The notes below the pieces were generated by a model that saw only the letters and a list, made by a program, of their open reading frames with translations, had not been told where the DNA came from and made no database searches. A DNA stretch of 64,000 nt. It comes from Pedococcus cremeus. Lineage in GTDB: Bacteria > Actinomycetota > Actinomycetes > Actinomycetales > Dermatophilaceae. Positions 8,017-16,832 of the stretch are shown here, in pieces; position 1 is the first letter of the stretch, and each line of letters begins with the position of its first letter. The stretch spans positions 1 through 64,000 of the forward strand of contig NZ_FOHB01000006.1 of assembly GCF_900111375.1 (NCBI RefSeq), given 5' to 3'. Made by a program: the position numbers and the translations under genes.

Positions 8017-9138
8017 GTGATGCAGTGGCGTGCGGGGACGGTCGAACGCGAGCTCCAGCGGTGGTCCGGGGCGGCCGTGTATGCCGTGCGGCTCGCGGCC
8101 GGCGAGGACGCCGACGGCGGGGCGGCGCCCGAGGGCACGGTCAAGGCCCTGGCATACACCGCCGTGGTCGGCGACCCCCACCCCGGCGACCGCGTGCTGC
8201 TGAACGCCTCCGCGCTGCTGCGCGGCCTGGGCACGGGCGGCCTCGCCTTCGTCGTCGCGCTGCCCGACCGGCTCCCACCCGACGCGCAGCCGGGCCCGGG
8301 GCACATCGTCAAGGCGCGCTACACGCCCCAGCAGCAGATGTTCCTGGCCGTCGACGAGCAGGACAGCCCGCACCACGGCGTGCTCGCCGAGGCCGACGAC
8401 CTGGGAGGTGTGCCCGTGGTGGTCGCCGACCTCCACTCCGCCCTGCCCGCGGTCGTCGCCGGCGTGCGCGCCGAGGACCCGGCTGCGCGTGTCGTCTACG
8501 TCATGACCGACGGCGGGGCGCTGCCCGCGGCCTTCTCCCGCACGATCTCCAGCCTGCGCGGGGCGCACTGGATCGCCGGCACCATCACCGTGGGCCAGGC
8601 CTTCGGCGGCGACCACGAGGCGGTGACCCTGCACACGGGGCTGCTCGCGGCGGTGCACGTCCTGCACGCCGACGTGGTGGTGGTGGCGCAGGGACCCGGC
8701 AACGTCGGCACCGGCACCACCTGGGGCTTCACGGGCGTCGCCGCGGGAGAAGCGCTCAACGCCGCCCACGTCCTCGGCGGCCGGCCCATCGCCTCCCTGC
8801 GCGTCTCCGAGGGTGACGCGCGACCGCGGCACCGCGGCGTCTCGCACCACAGCCGCACGGCATACGGACGGGTCGCGCTGGTGCCGGCCACGCTCCCGGT
8901 GCCCGACCTCGGCGGCGAGATCGGCGACCTCGTGCGCCGGCAGGCGCGGGAGCTGTGCGACGACAGCGGTGGGCGCCTCACGGCCGTCGACGTCCCGACC
9001 GGCGGCCTCGACGAGGCGCTGCGGAGCTCCCCGGTGCGCCTGTCGACGATGGGCCGTGGGCTCGACGAGGACCGTGCCGCCTTCGTGGCAGCGGCAGCGG
9101 CGGGCCGGTATGCCGTGGGTTCCCGGACGTCGTCCTGA
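8017..9138 (+). CDS. DUF3866 family protein
   Basis: The 373-aa protein is recognised as DUF3866 by its regular beta-rich beginning (TVERELQRWSG, KALAYTAVVGDPHPGDRVLL) and a central region with HSALPAVVAG, VYVMTDGGALPAAFSRT and VVAQGPGNVGTGT. The last two resemble glycine-rich ligand-binding loops, but no enzymatic activity is known for the family. DUF3866 proteins occur near the paf genes in other actinobacteria, so the position is not accidental. It is convergent with the FKBP gene across a strong hairpin. GTG 8017 was preferred because of the -10 spacing. Confidence 0.75.
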   Translation: MMQWRAGTVERELQRWSGAAVYAVRLAAGEDADGGAAPEGTVKALAYTAVVGDPHPGDRVLLNASALLRGLGTGGLAFVVALPDRLPPDAQPGPGHIVKARYTPQQQMFLAVDEQDSPHHGVLAEADDLGGVPVVVADLHSALPAVVAGVRAEDPAARVVYVMTDGGALPAAFSRTISSLRGAHWIAGTITVGQAFGGDHEAVTLHTGLLAAVHVLHADVVVVAQGPGNVGTGTTWGFTGVAAGEALNAAHVLGGRPIASLRVSEGDARPRHRGVSHHSRTAYGRVALVPATLPVPDLGGEIGDLVRRQARELCDDSGGRLTAVDVPTGGLDEALRSSPVRLSTMGRGLDEDRAAFVAAAAAGRYAVGSRTSS

Positions 9139-9165
9139 CGGCTTCGCCCGCGCGATGGGACGCAG

Positions 9166-9196
9166 CGAGCCGCCCCGCACGAGGCGGGGCGGCTCG
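9166..9196. terminator. Bidirectional terminator hairpin
   Basis: A perfect 13-bp stem (arms 9166-9178 and 9184-9196, G+C-rich, 5-nt loop acgag) lies between the convergent DUF3866 and FKBP genes. There is no T run, as is usual for high-G+C actinomycete terminators. Confidence 0.75.
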
Positions 9197-9234
9197 GAGG
9201 GTGCCGTGGTGTGGCTGTGCTGGAGCGGCTCGGC

Positions 9235-9621
9235 TCAGGCCACGTCGACGAGGTCGACCACGAAGATCAGGGTCTCGCCCGGCTTGATGAGGTTGCCCGC
9301 ACCGCGGTCGCCGTAGGCCATGTTCGCGGGGATGGTGAGCTTGCGGCGACCGCCGACCTTCATGCCGACGATGCCCTCGTCCCAGCCGCGGATGACCTGG
9401 CCGACGCCGAGGCGGAACTGCAGCGGCGCACCACGGTTCCAGGAGGCGTCGAACTCCTCGCCGGTCGAGTGGGCGACGCCGACGTAGTGCGCCTTGATGG
9501 TGTCGCCGGCGCCGGCCTCGGCGCCGTCACCCTCGGCGAGGTCCTCGATGACGAGCTCGCTGGGGGCGGAGTCGCCCGGGAAGTCGATCTCCGGCTTGGT
9601 GGTGTTGGGGTCGAAGCCCAT
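9235..9621 (-). CDS. FKBP-type peptidyl-prolyl cis-trans isomerase (cytoplasmic)
   Basis: This 128-aa single-domain FKBP speeds proline isomerisation during folding. The classic pattern is present: HYVGVAHSTGEEFDASW, GVGQVIRGWDEGI-VGMKVGGRR, IPANMAYGDRGAG and the closing TLIFVVDLVDV. There is no signal peptide, so it should be cytoplasmic. AAGGA stands 8 nt before the ATG. It is the second of two FKBP genes in tandem downstream of pafA and probably shares its transcript. Confidence 0.93.
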   Translation of the reverse strand: MGFDPNTTKPEIDFPGDSAPSELVIEDLAEGDGAEAGAGDTIKAHYVGVAHSTGEEFDASWNRGAPLQFRLGVGQVIRGWDEGIVGMKVGGRRKLTIPANMAYGDRGAGNLIKPGETLIFVVDLVDVA

Positions 9622-9706
9622 GGGTGGTCCTTCCGTTCGGTGGGAGGTGTGCGCTGGGGTGCTGCGGTGCGGGCTGGGTTCCCGCTGCAGCGGTCAGTAC
9701 GCCGGG

Positions 9707-10666
9707 TCAGTACGCCGCGAGGATGTCGACGACGAACACCAGGGTGTCCGTGCCGCTGATCTTCGGCGGGGAGCCGGCGGCGCCGTAGCCGTCCTTCGGG
9801 GGCACGACGAGCAGGACGCGGCTGCCGACGTTCTTGCCGACGAGCTCCTTGTCCCAGGCGGTGATGACCTGCTTCTGGCCGATCACCGTCTCGAAGTAGC
9901 CCTGGGGGCTGCTGGCACTGCTGTCGAAGACCTTGCCGTTCTTCCACAGCGCACCGGTGTAGGTGACCCGGATCGTCTGGCCGGCCTGGACCTTCGGGCC
10001 CGAACCGTCGACGAGGAGCTGGCTGACGGTGTCCTTCGGCGGCTTCTGGCCCTTCGGGATGGTGATGGTGGCCGGCTTGCCGTCCTGCACCGTGACGCTG
10101 GGCAGGTTCTCCGGCGGGGTCACCGCCTTGCCCGTGGCCGTCTTGAGCGGGGTGGTGGCCGAGACGACGTCGAAGAGGAACACGACGGTGTCGTCCTTGG
10201 CGACCTTGATCTGGGCGTTGCCCTGCGCGCCGAAGGCGTCCTTCGGGGGCATCGCGACGAGGATGCGCGAGCCGACCTTCTGGTTGGCCACGCCCTTCTT
10301 GATGCCGGGCAGCAGGTTCTTGTCGCCGAGGTTCAGGCCGAGCTTCTGCTTGCCGAAGTTGGTGTCGAGCTGGCTGCCGTCCTTGCCGTTGAGCAGGACG
10401 TAGTTGAGGCTGACGATCTCGTCGCCCTTGACGACCGGGCCGTCACCGGCCTTGAGCACGCGGGTCTGCGTCTCGGTCACCTTCAGCGGCTTCGGCTTCA
10501 CCTCGACCTTGGGGGCTTCGGTCGCGCTGCCGCCGGAGACCGTGGTCTGGTCGAGGGCGGTCGACTTGCTGGCGTCCTTGCCGTCGCCGCACGCGCTGAG
10601 TGCGCCGGCGGTCAGGACCACCGCGACAGCGGCGGCGGACAGGGTGCGGGTACGTCGTTTCAGCAC
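9707..10666 (-). CDS. Lipoprotein with two FKBP-type isomerase domains
   Basis: The 319-aa product begins with a lipoprotein signal peptide (LKRRTRTLSAAAVAVVLTAG) and lipobox LSAC with Cys26, so it should be anchored on the outer face of the membrane. Two FKBP modules follow: one around residues 75-170, degenerate, with VSLNYVLLNGKDGSQLDT and PPKDAFGAQG; and one around 225-319, closer to consensus, with VTYTGALWKNGKVFDSS, QVITAWDKELVGK and PPKDGYGAAG. It is a folding helper for exported proteins, which fits the nearby Tat genes by theme only. The start is a GTG at 10666; pafA ends 62 nt upstream. Confidence 0.9.
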   Translation of the reverse strand: MLKRRTRTLSAAAVAVVLTAGALSACGDGKDASKSTALDQTTVSGGSATEAPKVEVKPKPLKVTETQTRVLKAGDGPVVKGDEIVSLNYVLLNGKDGSQLDTNFGKQKLGLNLGDKNLLPGIKKGVANQKVGSRILVAMPPKDAFGAQGNAQIKVAKDDTVVFLFDVVSATTPLKTATGKAVTPPENLPSVTVQDGKPATITIPKGQKPPKDTVSQLLVDGSGPKVQAGQTIRVTYTGALWKNGKVFDSSASSPQGYFETVIGQKQVITAWDKELVGKNVGSRVLLVVPPKDGYGAAGSPPKISGTDTLVFVVDILAAY

Positions 10667-10728
10667 AAGTCAACTTTCGATGGACGAAGGCACGGGAACG
10701 CCCACCATAACGGCTGCTGCTGTGGGTC

Positions 10729-12096
10729 CTAGCCGCCCATCCCCTCGATGAGCCGGTCCACCCGGGCGTCGACCGCCGCGAACGGGTCCTTGCACAGCAC
10801 CGTGCGCTGGGCCTGGTCGTTGAGCTTCAGGTGCACCCAGTCGACCGTGAAGTCGCGGCGGTGCTCCTGCGCGGCGCGGATGAAGTCGCCGCGCAGCTTG
10901 GCCCTCGTCGTCTGCGGAGGCCGGGTCTTGGCCTCGAAGACCTCGGGGTCGGTGCAGACCCGGGCGGCGCGGCCGTGCTTCTGCAGCACGTAGAACAGGC
11001 CGCGCTGCCGGTTGATGTCGTGGTAGGCGAGGTCGAGCTGGGCGATGCGGGGGTGCTCGAGCGCCAGGCCGTGCTTGGTGGCGTAGTCGGTGATGAGCCG
11101 GTGCTTGATGACCCAGTCGATCTCGGTGTCGACCAGCGAGAGGTTGTCGGACTCGACGGCGGTCAGGGTGCGCTCCCAGAGGTCGAGCACCTGCTTGTGG
11201 ATCGGGTCGCGCAGGCCCTCGCGGTCGGCGAACGCCTGCGCCCGCTCGAGGTACTCGCCCTGGATCTGCAGGGCCGAGAGCTCCCGGCCGTTGTGCAGGC
11301 GCACCGTCTTGCGCCCCGTCATGTCGTGGCTCATCTCGCGGATGGCCCGGATCGGGTTCTCCAGGGTGAGGTCTCGCATGACCACCCCGGCCTCGATCAT
11401 CCGCAGCACCAGGTCGCACGAGCCCACCTTGAGCATGGTGGTGGTCTCGCTCATGTTGGAGTCGCCGACGATCACGTGCAGGCGGCGGTAGCGCTCGGCG
11501 TCGGCGTGCGGCTCGTCGCGGGTGTTGATGATCGGGCGGGAACGGGTGGTCGCCGAGGAGACGCCCTCCCAGATGTGGTCGGCGCGCTGGCTGACGCAGA
11601 AGGTCGCTCCCTTGGAGGTCGTCACGACCTTGCCCGCGCCGCAGGTGATCTGGCGGCTGACGAGGAACGGGATGAGCACGTCGGAGAGCTGCTGGAACTC
11701 CCCCGCCCGGCCGACGAGGTAGTTCTCGTGGCAGCCGTAGGAGTTGCCGGCGGAGTCCGTGTTGTTCTTGAAGACGTAGATCTCGCCCTGCACCCCCTCC
11801 TCCACGAGCCGCTCCTGCGCATCGGCGACGAGGCCCTCGAGGATGCGCTCCCCCGCCTTGTCGTGGATGACGAGCTGCCGCACGTGGTCGCACTCCGGCG
11901 TGGCGTACTCCGGGTGGGAGCCGACGTCGAGGTAGAGGCGTGAGCCGTTGGAGAGGAAGACGTTGGAGGACCGGCCCCACGAGACGACCTTGCGGAAGAG
12001 GTAGCGCGCGACCTCGTCGGGGGTGAGCCGGCGCTGCCCGTCGAAGGTGCAGGTGATGCCGTACTCGTTCTCGATACCGAAGATCCGGCGCTCCAT
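10729..12096 (-). CDS. pafA: Pup-protein ligase PafA
   Basis: PafA uses ATP to phosphorylate the C-terminal glutamate of Pup and then joins it to a substrate lysine. The 455-aa protein shows the glutamine-synthetase-like opening [14 protein letters not shown] (metal- and ATP-binding glutamates), the segment [17 protein letters not shown] with the catalytic Asp57, and [21 protein letters not shown]. Unlike Dop it lacks the inserted loop after the second strand. The gene has its own leaderless-type -10 (TAGAGT, 6 nt before ATG) and faces the coiled-coil operon. It lies 4.7 kb away from prcA, separated by plus-strand genes. Confidence 0.97.
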   Translation of the reverse strand: MERRIFGIENEYGITCTFDGQRRLTPDEVARYLFRKVVSWGRSSNVFLSNGSRLYLDVGSHPEYATPECDHVRQLVIHDKAGERILEGLVADAQERLVEEGVQGEIYVFKNNTDSAGNSYGCHENYLVGRAGEFQQLSDVLIPFLVSRQITCGAGKVVTTSKGATFCVSQRADHIWEGVSSATTRSRPIINTRDEPHADAERYRRLHVIVGDSNMSETTTMLKVGSCDLVLRMIEAGVVMRDLTLENPIRAIREMSHDMTGRKTVRLHNGRELSALQIQGEYLERAQAFADREGLRDPIHKQVLDLWERTLTAVESDNLSLVDTEIDWVIKHRLITDYATKHGLALEHPRIAQLDLAYHDINRQRGLFYVLQKHGRAARVCTDPEVFEAKTRPPQTTRAKLRGDFIRAAQEHRRDFTVDWVHLKLNDQAQRTVLCKDPFAAVDARVDRLIEGMGG

Positions 12097-12102
12097 GCAG
12101 CC

Positions 12103-12108
12103 ACTCTA
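12103..12108 (-). promoter_or_regulatory. -10 element of pafA (leaderless)
   Basis: TAGAGT on the minus strand is 6 nt upstream of the pafA ATG. It shares a 77-bp divergent promoter region with the coiled-coil operon. Confidence 0.55.
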
Positions 12109-12173
12109 GGCCCGTCAGACCCCGGGCGAGGTGGCAGCGGACGCATCCCGTCGCATCTGACACCATGTGGGCC

Positions 12174-13685
12174 ATGCGTGATGTCGCTGCCACCACCGAG
12201 CAGCAAACTGCGTCGCACCCGTCGCCGGTGGCGGGCCCGCTCGGCGACGTCACCCGCCACACCCAGTCGATCCTCGAGCGCGCCCAGTCGTACGCCGACG
12301 CCATGCGTGAGGAGTCGGACCGCACCCTCGCGCGGGCGCGGGCCGAGACGGAAGCCATGCGCGCCGACGCGCAGCGGCTGCACGACGAGGCGGCCCGGCT
12401 GCACGCCGGTGTGGAGCAGCGCCACGCCCGTGCCTCGCAGGTGCTGGCGGAGGCGCAGGCGGACGCCGACAGCCTGCTCTCCGACGCGGCCGAGCAGGCC
12501 GCGCTCATCACCGAGGGGGCCGCCCGCACCAGCGAGGACGCCGTGACCACGGCTCGCGACGAGGCCGAGCGGATCCGCGAAGCCGCCCAGGAGCGGGCTG
12601 ACGAGCTGGCCGCCGCGGCAGAGGTAGTGCTGGCGGATGCCCGACGGCAGGCCGAGGAGTCCCTCAGCGGCACCGCGGCAGAGGTCGAGCGCCGACTCGC
12701 TGCGCTGAACACCGAGGAGGCCGGGCGGCTCCAGGCCGCCGCGGCTGAGGCGCAGCGGCAGCTCGACGAGGCCACGGCCCGAGCCGACGCCCTGCGCGAG
12801 GAGGCCGAGCACGCCGCCGCGGCGCTGCGCCGGGAGGCGGAGGACGAGGCGAGCCGAGTGGCCGAGGAGGCCCGGACGACCCGCGAGGAGGCCGCCAGGC
12901 ACGCGGCATCCGTCGTCGAGCAGGCCCAGGCGGAGGCACAGCGCGTGATCGCCGAGGCGGCGAGCCAGCTGGACTGGGCCTCTGCGACCGTCGAGCGGAT
13001 CCTTGCCGAGGCGGAGGCCGACACGGCCCGGAAGCGGCGTGACCTCCACCTCGAGCTCAGCTCGCGGGCGCGGAGCCGGCGCCAGGCCATCCAGAGTGCA
13101 CTGGCGCGGGCGGCCCACCGGGCCCGCACCGACCTCGAGACGGCACGAGCCGAGTCCGAGCGGCTCCGGGCCCAGGCACAGGCCGTGCTGGTGGCAGCCG
13201 AGTCGGCCGCCGACCGGACCGCACGCCAGGCCACCGAGGAGGCCGACCGCCTGCTCGCCGGTGCCCGTGAGCAGGAGGAGGCGGCCGCCCAGCGTGCCGT
13301 CCGCCGCCTGGAGGAGGCCGAGCGCGGCGCCCGCCTCGTGCGCCAGCGGACCGCCGACGAGGTCGAGCGCCTCCAGCGCGAGACCCACGCCGGCAACCAG
13401 GCCGCCCGGGCCGAGCTGATGCGCATCACCGACGAAGCCCGCGCCGATGCCGACCGCATCCGCACCGAGGCGCGCGAGATGCTCGAGCGGGCGCGCGCGG
13501 AGGTCGCCGTGCTCGCCGCCCGCCGCGAGGACATCACCCAGCAGCTCGGGCACCTGTCCGGGGTCATCGAGGCCCTGGCCGTGCCCACCGACCGTCCCTC
13601 GGCGCCCACCGCCGAGGACCAGCACCACACCACACCCACTGGCGACACCCCCGCCCCGCCCCAGGAGAACACGGACACACCATGA
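12174..13685 (+). CDS. Long alanine/glutamate/arginine-rich coiled-coil protein
   Basis: The product is about 503 aa, and nearly all of it from residue 30 to 470 is predicted by eye to be continuous coiled coil: repeated blocks such as ARAETEAMRADAQRL, AEQAALITEGAA and EAEAD with Ala, Glu, Arg and Gln and almost no Pro or Gly. The tail is short, proline- and threonine-rich (PTDRPSAPTAEDQHH). It resembles the Scy/FilP class of actinobacterial cytoskeletal coiled-coil proteins, but I cannot assign it firmly. ATG 12174 is preferred to ATG 12165 because CACCAT precedes it by 7 nt. The stop overlaps the next start (ATGA), so the two coiled-coil proteins are made together, probably in fixed ratio. 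Confidence 0.75.
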   Translation: MRDVAATTEQQTASHPSPVAGPLGDVTRHTQSILERAQSYADAMREESDRTLARARAETEAMRADAQRLHDEAARLHAGVEQRHARASQVLAEAQADADSLLSDAAEQAALITEGAARTSEDAVTTARDEAERIREAAQERADELAAAAEVVLADARRQAEESLSGTAAEVERRLAALNTEEAGRLQAAAAEAQRQLDEATARADALREEAEHAAAALRREAEDEASRVAEEARTTREEAARHAASVVEQAQAEAQRVIAEAASQLDWASATVERILAEAEADTARKRRDLHLELSSRARSRRQAIQSALARAAHRARTDLETARAESERLRAQAQAVLVAAESAADRTARQATEEADRLLAGAREQEEAAAQRAVRRLEEAERGARLVRQRTADEVERLQRETHAGNQAARAELMRITDEARADADRIRTEAREMLERARAEVAVLAARREDITQQLGHLSGVIEALAVPTDRPSAPTAEDQHHTTPTGDTPAPPQENTDTP

Positions 13686-14884
13686 GCGACGCCCCAGCAT
13701 TCCGCACGGTTCTGCGCGGGTACGACCCCGCCGAGGTCGACCGGCGCCACGGTGAGCTGTCCACCGCCCTGGTGCAGGCACGGCAGGAGGCGGCCGACCG
13801 CACCATCGAGGCCAGCCAGCTCCAGCAGGCCAACGCCCGCCTGCGCCAGGACCTCGACGCCCAGGCGAAGAAGGTGGCAGCCCTCGAGGAGGCGCAGCGC
13901 AAGGCCGCGGCGCCCTCCTTCGCCGACCTCGGGGAGCGGATCGGCACGATCCTCACCCTGGCCGACGAGGAGGCCGCCGAGATGCGGCGGACCGCCGCCG
14001 AGGAGGCCGAGACCGTCCGGGGCGCAGCGACGATCGAGGCGGGCGAGACCCGCGCCGCGGCCGACCGCTACGCCGAGGAGGTGCGAGGCACCGCAGACGC
14101 CGAGGCCAAGCGCGTGGTGGAGAAGGCCCGCCAGCACGCCGACACCATCCTCGACGACGCCGACCGCGAGGCCTCCGCCCGCCGCGAGGAGGGCGAGGCG
14201 TTCTACGAGAGCCAGCGCGCCCGGGCCGCCGCGGCCGCAGCCGACTTCGAGGCGACTCTCGGTCAGCGCCGGGAGGCGGCTGCCCAGGAGTTCTCGGCCC
14301 AGATGGCGCAGCAGGAGAAGGCGCTCTCCGACGCCCAGCAGCGTGCGGAGTCGCTGTCGGCCGAGGCGGAGCAGGCCCTGCGGCAGGCCCGGGCCGAGGC
14401 CGAGGCCCTGCTGGCCGGCGCCCGGCAGGAGTCCGAGGCGCTGGTGACGGCAGCCCGGGAGAAGGCCGAGCGCATCCGCCGCGACTCCGAGCGCGAGCTC
14501 GCCGCCGCCACCGCCCGTCGCGACAGCATCACCGCCCAGCTGAGCAACGTGCGGCAGATGCTCTCCACCCTCGGCGGCGCGGCGATGGCCGAGTCCCTCG
14601 TGGGCGAGGCCGCGCCGCCCACCGAGCAGGCGACGTCACAGGCCGAGCAGGCCGCCCAGCAGCCGGCCGCCACCGGTGCCCAGCAGCAGTCTGCCGGCCA
14701 GCAGCCGGCCGAGCAGCAGGCGTCGGGCAAGCAGGAGACGGCCGACCAGGCGCCGGCCGACCAGGAGTCGTCCGACCAGGAGTCGTCGGACCAGGAGTCG
14801 TCGGACCAGCAGGAGCCGGCCAGCCAGGAGACGTCGGGCAAGCAGTCCAAGCAGCCCAAGCAGGGCGCGCGCCCCGGCCGCTGA
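13682..14884 (+). CDS. DivIVA-domain coiled-coil protein
   Basis: The 400-aa protein opens with FRTVLRGYDPAEVDRRHGEL, the DivIVA-type N-terminal membrane-curvature/anchoring motif (F-x3-RGYD-x2-EVD). Residues about 30-300 are coiled coil rich in Ala, Glu, Arg and Gln. The last 90 residues are a low-complexity Gln/Ser/Asp/Pro tail containing three 5-residue repeats (QESSD). Together with the preceding gene it probably forms polar or subpolar filaments linked to growth or division, by analogy with DivIVA, Scy and FilP. Start and stop of the pair overlap. It is not the main DivIVA (Wag31), which normally sits by the ftsZ cluster. Confidence 0.78.
   Translation: MSDAPAFRTVLRGYDPAEVDRRHGELSTALVQARQEAADRTIEASQLQQANARLRQDLDAQAKKVAALEEAQRKAAAPSFADLGERIGTILTLADEEAAEMRRTAAEEAETVRGAATIEAGETRAAADRYAEEVRGTADAEAKRVVEKARQHADTILDDADREASARREEGEAFYESQRARAAAAAADFEATLGQRREAAAQEFSAQMAQQEKALSDAQQRAESLSAEAEQALRQARAEAEALLAGARQESEALVTAAREKAERIRRDSERELAAATARRDSITAQLSNVRQMLSTLGGAAMAESLVGEAAPPTEQATSQAEQAAQQPAATGAQQQSAGQQPAEQQASGKQETADQAPADQESSDQESSDQESSDQQEPASQETSGKQSKQPKQGARPGR
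14759..14803 (+). repeat. 15-bp tandem repeat, three copies
   Basis: Three head-to-tail copies of a 15-mer (gaccaggagtcgtcc/g) encode repeated Asp-Gln-Glu-Ser-Ser in the tail of the DivIVA-like protein. Copies differ only in the last base, so length variation by slippage is possible. Confidence 0.85.
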
Positions 14885-14954
14885 CGCCACGGGGGGACTG
14901 AGCCCTCAGCGAAACTCCATGGCCTCCGCGCGACCGCTCTGGTTGCGTGGGGCC

Positions 14955-15965
14955 ATGCGCCTTCTCGTCCTCGGTGGCACCGCCTGGCTCGGCCACCGCA
15001 TCGCGTCCACCGCCCTCGACCGGGGTCACCAGGTCACCACCCTCGCCCGCGGCGAGTCGGGCTCACCTCCCGAGGGTGTGCAGCTGGTGCGGGCCGATCG
15101 CGGGGCCCCAGGTGCCTACGACGAGGTGGCGGAGCAGGAGTGGGACGCCGTCGTCGACCTGGCCCGGCAGCCGGGGCAGGTGCGGTCCGCCCTGGCGGCC
15201 CTGTCCGCGCGCACCCGCCACTGGGGCTTCGTGTCCTCGTGCTCGGTCTACGCGGCCCATGACACGCCTGGGGCCGACGAGTCCGGTGCCCTGCTCCCCG
15301 CCCTCGAGGGTGACGAGGCGACGCCGGAGACCTACGGCGAGGGGAAGGTTGCGTGCGAGCAGGCCGTCCTGGAGGCGCGCGGGTCCGCCGGTGCCCTGGT
15401 GGCCCGATCGGGGCTGATTGCCGGCCCGGGTGACCACTCCGACCGCACCGGGTACTGGCCGCTGCGCTTCGCCCACCCCGCGACCGACGACGGCAGCGTG
15501 CTGGTGCCCGACAGCCCCCTCACGACGCAGGTCGTCGATGCGCGCGACCTCGCCGACTGGCTGGTGCGCTGCGCCGAGGACGGCGTCACCGGCACGATGA
15601 ACGCCTCCGGTCCGCAGGTCCCCCTCGCCGAGCACCTGGCCACGGCGCGCGAGGTCGCGGGCCACCGGGGCGAGCTGGTTCCCGTCTCCCCGGACTGGCT
15701 CACCGCGCAGGGCGTGGAACCCTGGTCCGGGCTTCGGTCCCTCCCGCTGTGGCTGCCCCTGCCCGAGTACGCCGGTTTCATGGCCCGCGACACCAGTGCT
15801 GCCCAAGGCGCCGGGCTGACCTGTCGACCGCTTGCCGAGTCCCTCGAGGACGTCCTCGTCTGGGAGCTGCAGCAGGGACCGGGCCGTCCCCGGCGCGCAG
15901 GCCTGGCGCCGCTGGAGGAGCGTGACCTGCTGGCTGCCGCCCGCGCCGCCGCGGGAGCCCGCTGA
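14955..15965 (+). CDS. NAD-dependent epimerase/dehydratase family protein
   Basis: This 336-aa extended short-chain dehydrogenase opens at ATG 14955 with LLVLGGTAWLGHRIAS, the Rossmann GxxxxG nucleotide-binding loop. The region VSSCSVYAAHD and the later YGEGKVACEQAV supply the Ser, Tyr and Lys of the SDR catalytic triad (YxxxK appears as YGEGK). C-terminal half is the variable substrate domain with VDARDLADWLV. It looks like the reductase/epimerase group that acts on nucleotide sugars, but the substrate is not visible. It follows the coiled-coil pair by 70 nt and precedes a region of inverted repeats. Confidence 0.85.
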   Translation: MRLLVLGGTAWLGHRIASTALDRGHQVTTLARGESGSPPEGVQLVRADRGAPGAYDEVAEQEWDAVVDLARQPGQVRSALAALSARTRHWGFVSSCSVYAAHDTPGADESGALLPALEGDEATPETYGEGKVACEQAVLEARGSAGALVARSGLIAGPGDHSDRTGYWPLRFAHPATDDGSVLVPDSPLTTQVVDARDLADWLVRCAEDGVTGTMNASGPQVPLAEHLATAREVAGHRGELVPVSPDWLTAQGVEPWSGLRSLPLWLPLPEYAGFMARDTSAAQGAGLTCRPLAESLEDVLVWELQQGPGRPRRAGLAPLEERDLLAAARAAAGAR

Positions 15966-16036
15966 GGGCCGCTCGCCCCAGCCCCCCGTCCCAAACCCCC
16001 ATCTCCCCCCGTCTCACGATCTGTCCCACCGAGTCC

Positions 16037-16065
16037 GTATGCCGGACGCCCCTTCCGCGGCATAC
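16037..16065. repeat. Inverted pair of the octamer GTATGCCG
   Basis: GTATGCCG (16037-16044) and CGGCATAC (16058-16065) face each other across 13 nt and can form an 8-bp hairpin downstream of the epimerase gene. The position suits a terminator. The same octamer is scattered through the window (see findings). Confidence 0.8.
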
Positions 16066-16070
16066 CGGAG

Positions 16071-16105
16071 TAACGGCATGTTTGCCGACGACAAACATGC
16101 CGTTA
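16071..16105. promoter_or_regulatory. 14-bp perfect inverted repeat upstream of peroxiredoxin
   Basis: TAACGGCATGTTTG (16071-16084) and its exact complement (16092-16105) flank a 7-nt loop. It is A+T-richer than its surroundings and ends 48 nt before the peroxiredoxin ATG. It could be an operator for a dimeric redox or metal regulator or an mRNA hairpin; there is no T run, so a plain terminator is less likely. Confidence 0.75.
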
Positions 16106-16153
16106 TCCATGGCCGCCTCTGGCCGCCGCAGGAAACCGAAGGGACACCACGAC

Positions 16154-16804
16154 ATGGCGACGCTGCGACTCGGTGACACCGCCCCCGACTTCACCGCCGA
16201 CACCACCGAGGGCCGTATCCGGTTCCACGAGTGGAAGCAGGGCAGCTGGGCGGTCCTGTTCAGCCACCCCGCCGACTTCACGCCGGTGTGCACGACCGAG
16301 CTGGGCCGGGTCGCCCAGCTCGAGGACGAGTGGGCCAAGCGCAACGCCAAGGTCATCGCCGTCTCGGTCGACGGCCTGGAGGACCACCACGCCTGGAAGG
16401 GCGACATCGAGCGGGTCAGCGGGGCGGCCGTCGGCTACCCGATCATCGCCGACCACGACCGCACCGTGGCCGAGCTCTACGACATGATCCACCCGGGCGC
16501 AGGCGACACCTCGCCCGTGCGGTCGGTCTTCCTCATCGACCCGGCCAACGCCGTGCGGCTCTCCCTGACCTACCCCAAGAGCGCGGGCCGCAACTTCGAC
16601 GAAATCCTCCGGGCCCTCGACAGCCTGCAGCTGACCGACGCCGGGCCGTTCTCCACCCCGGCCGACTGGCAGCCGGGCGAGCGGGTCATCGTGGCGCCGG
16701 CCGTCAGCACCGCCGACGCGCGGGCGCGCTTCGGTGACGTCGAGGAGGTCACGCCCTACCTGCGCTACGCGACCGAGCCGGCCGGGCAGCCGACGCCCGC
16801 CTGA
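16154..16804 (+). CDS. 1-Cys peroxiredoxin (Prx6-type, AhpC/TSA family)
   Basis: The 216-aa enzyme reduces hydrogen peroxide and organic hydroperoxides. The peroxidatic Cys46 sits in the motif HPADFTPVCTTE; the Prx6 signature continues with AVSVDGLEDHHAW and DPANAVRLSLTYPKSAGRNFDEILR. No resolving Cys is evident, so recycling needs an external thiol, plausibly mycothiol because mshC is in the window. ATG 16154 was chosen because the product then starts as in family members (MATLRLGDTAPDF); in-frame ATG 16108 and TTG 16082 lie upstream but would add a basic extension and run into the inverted repeat. Confidence 0.92.
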   Translation: MATLRLGDTAPDFTADTTEGRIRFHEWKQGSWAVLFSHPADFTPVCTTELGRVAQLEDEWAKRNAKVIAVSVDGLEDHHAWKGDIERVSGAAVGYPIIADHDRTVAELYDMIHPGAGDTSPVRSVFLIDPANAVRLSLTYPKSAGRNFDEILRALDSLQLTDAGPFSTPADWQPGERVIVAPAVSTADARARFGDVEEVTPYLRYATEPAGQPTPA

Positions 16805-16811
16805 GAACCGG

Positions 16812-16832
16812 GGCCGTCGGCTTCCGTCGGCC
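16812..16832. terminator. Weak hairpin between peroxiredoxin and prcA
   Basis: GGCCGTCGG-ctt-CCGTCGGCC forms a 9-bp stem with one T-T mismatch between the convergent genes. It could terminate either transcript, but the evidence is modest. Confidence 0.4.

Noticed and set aside
10670-14137. A 1155-codon minus-strand frame through pafA and the coiled-coil genes
   Set aside because: It runs antisense to the coiled-coil pair and out of frame with pafA; the product is low-complexity Ser/Ala/Arg. No family features.
16082-16153. Upstream starts (TTG 16082, ATG 16108) for the peroxiredoxin
   Set aside because: They add a basic segment not found in the family and the first would begin inside the inverted repeat; ATG 16154 gives the canonical N-terminus.
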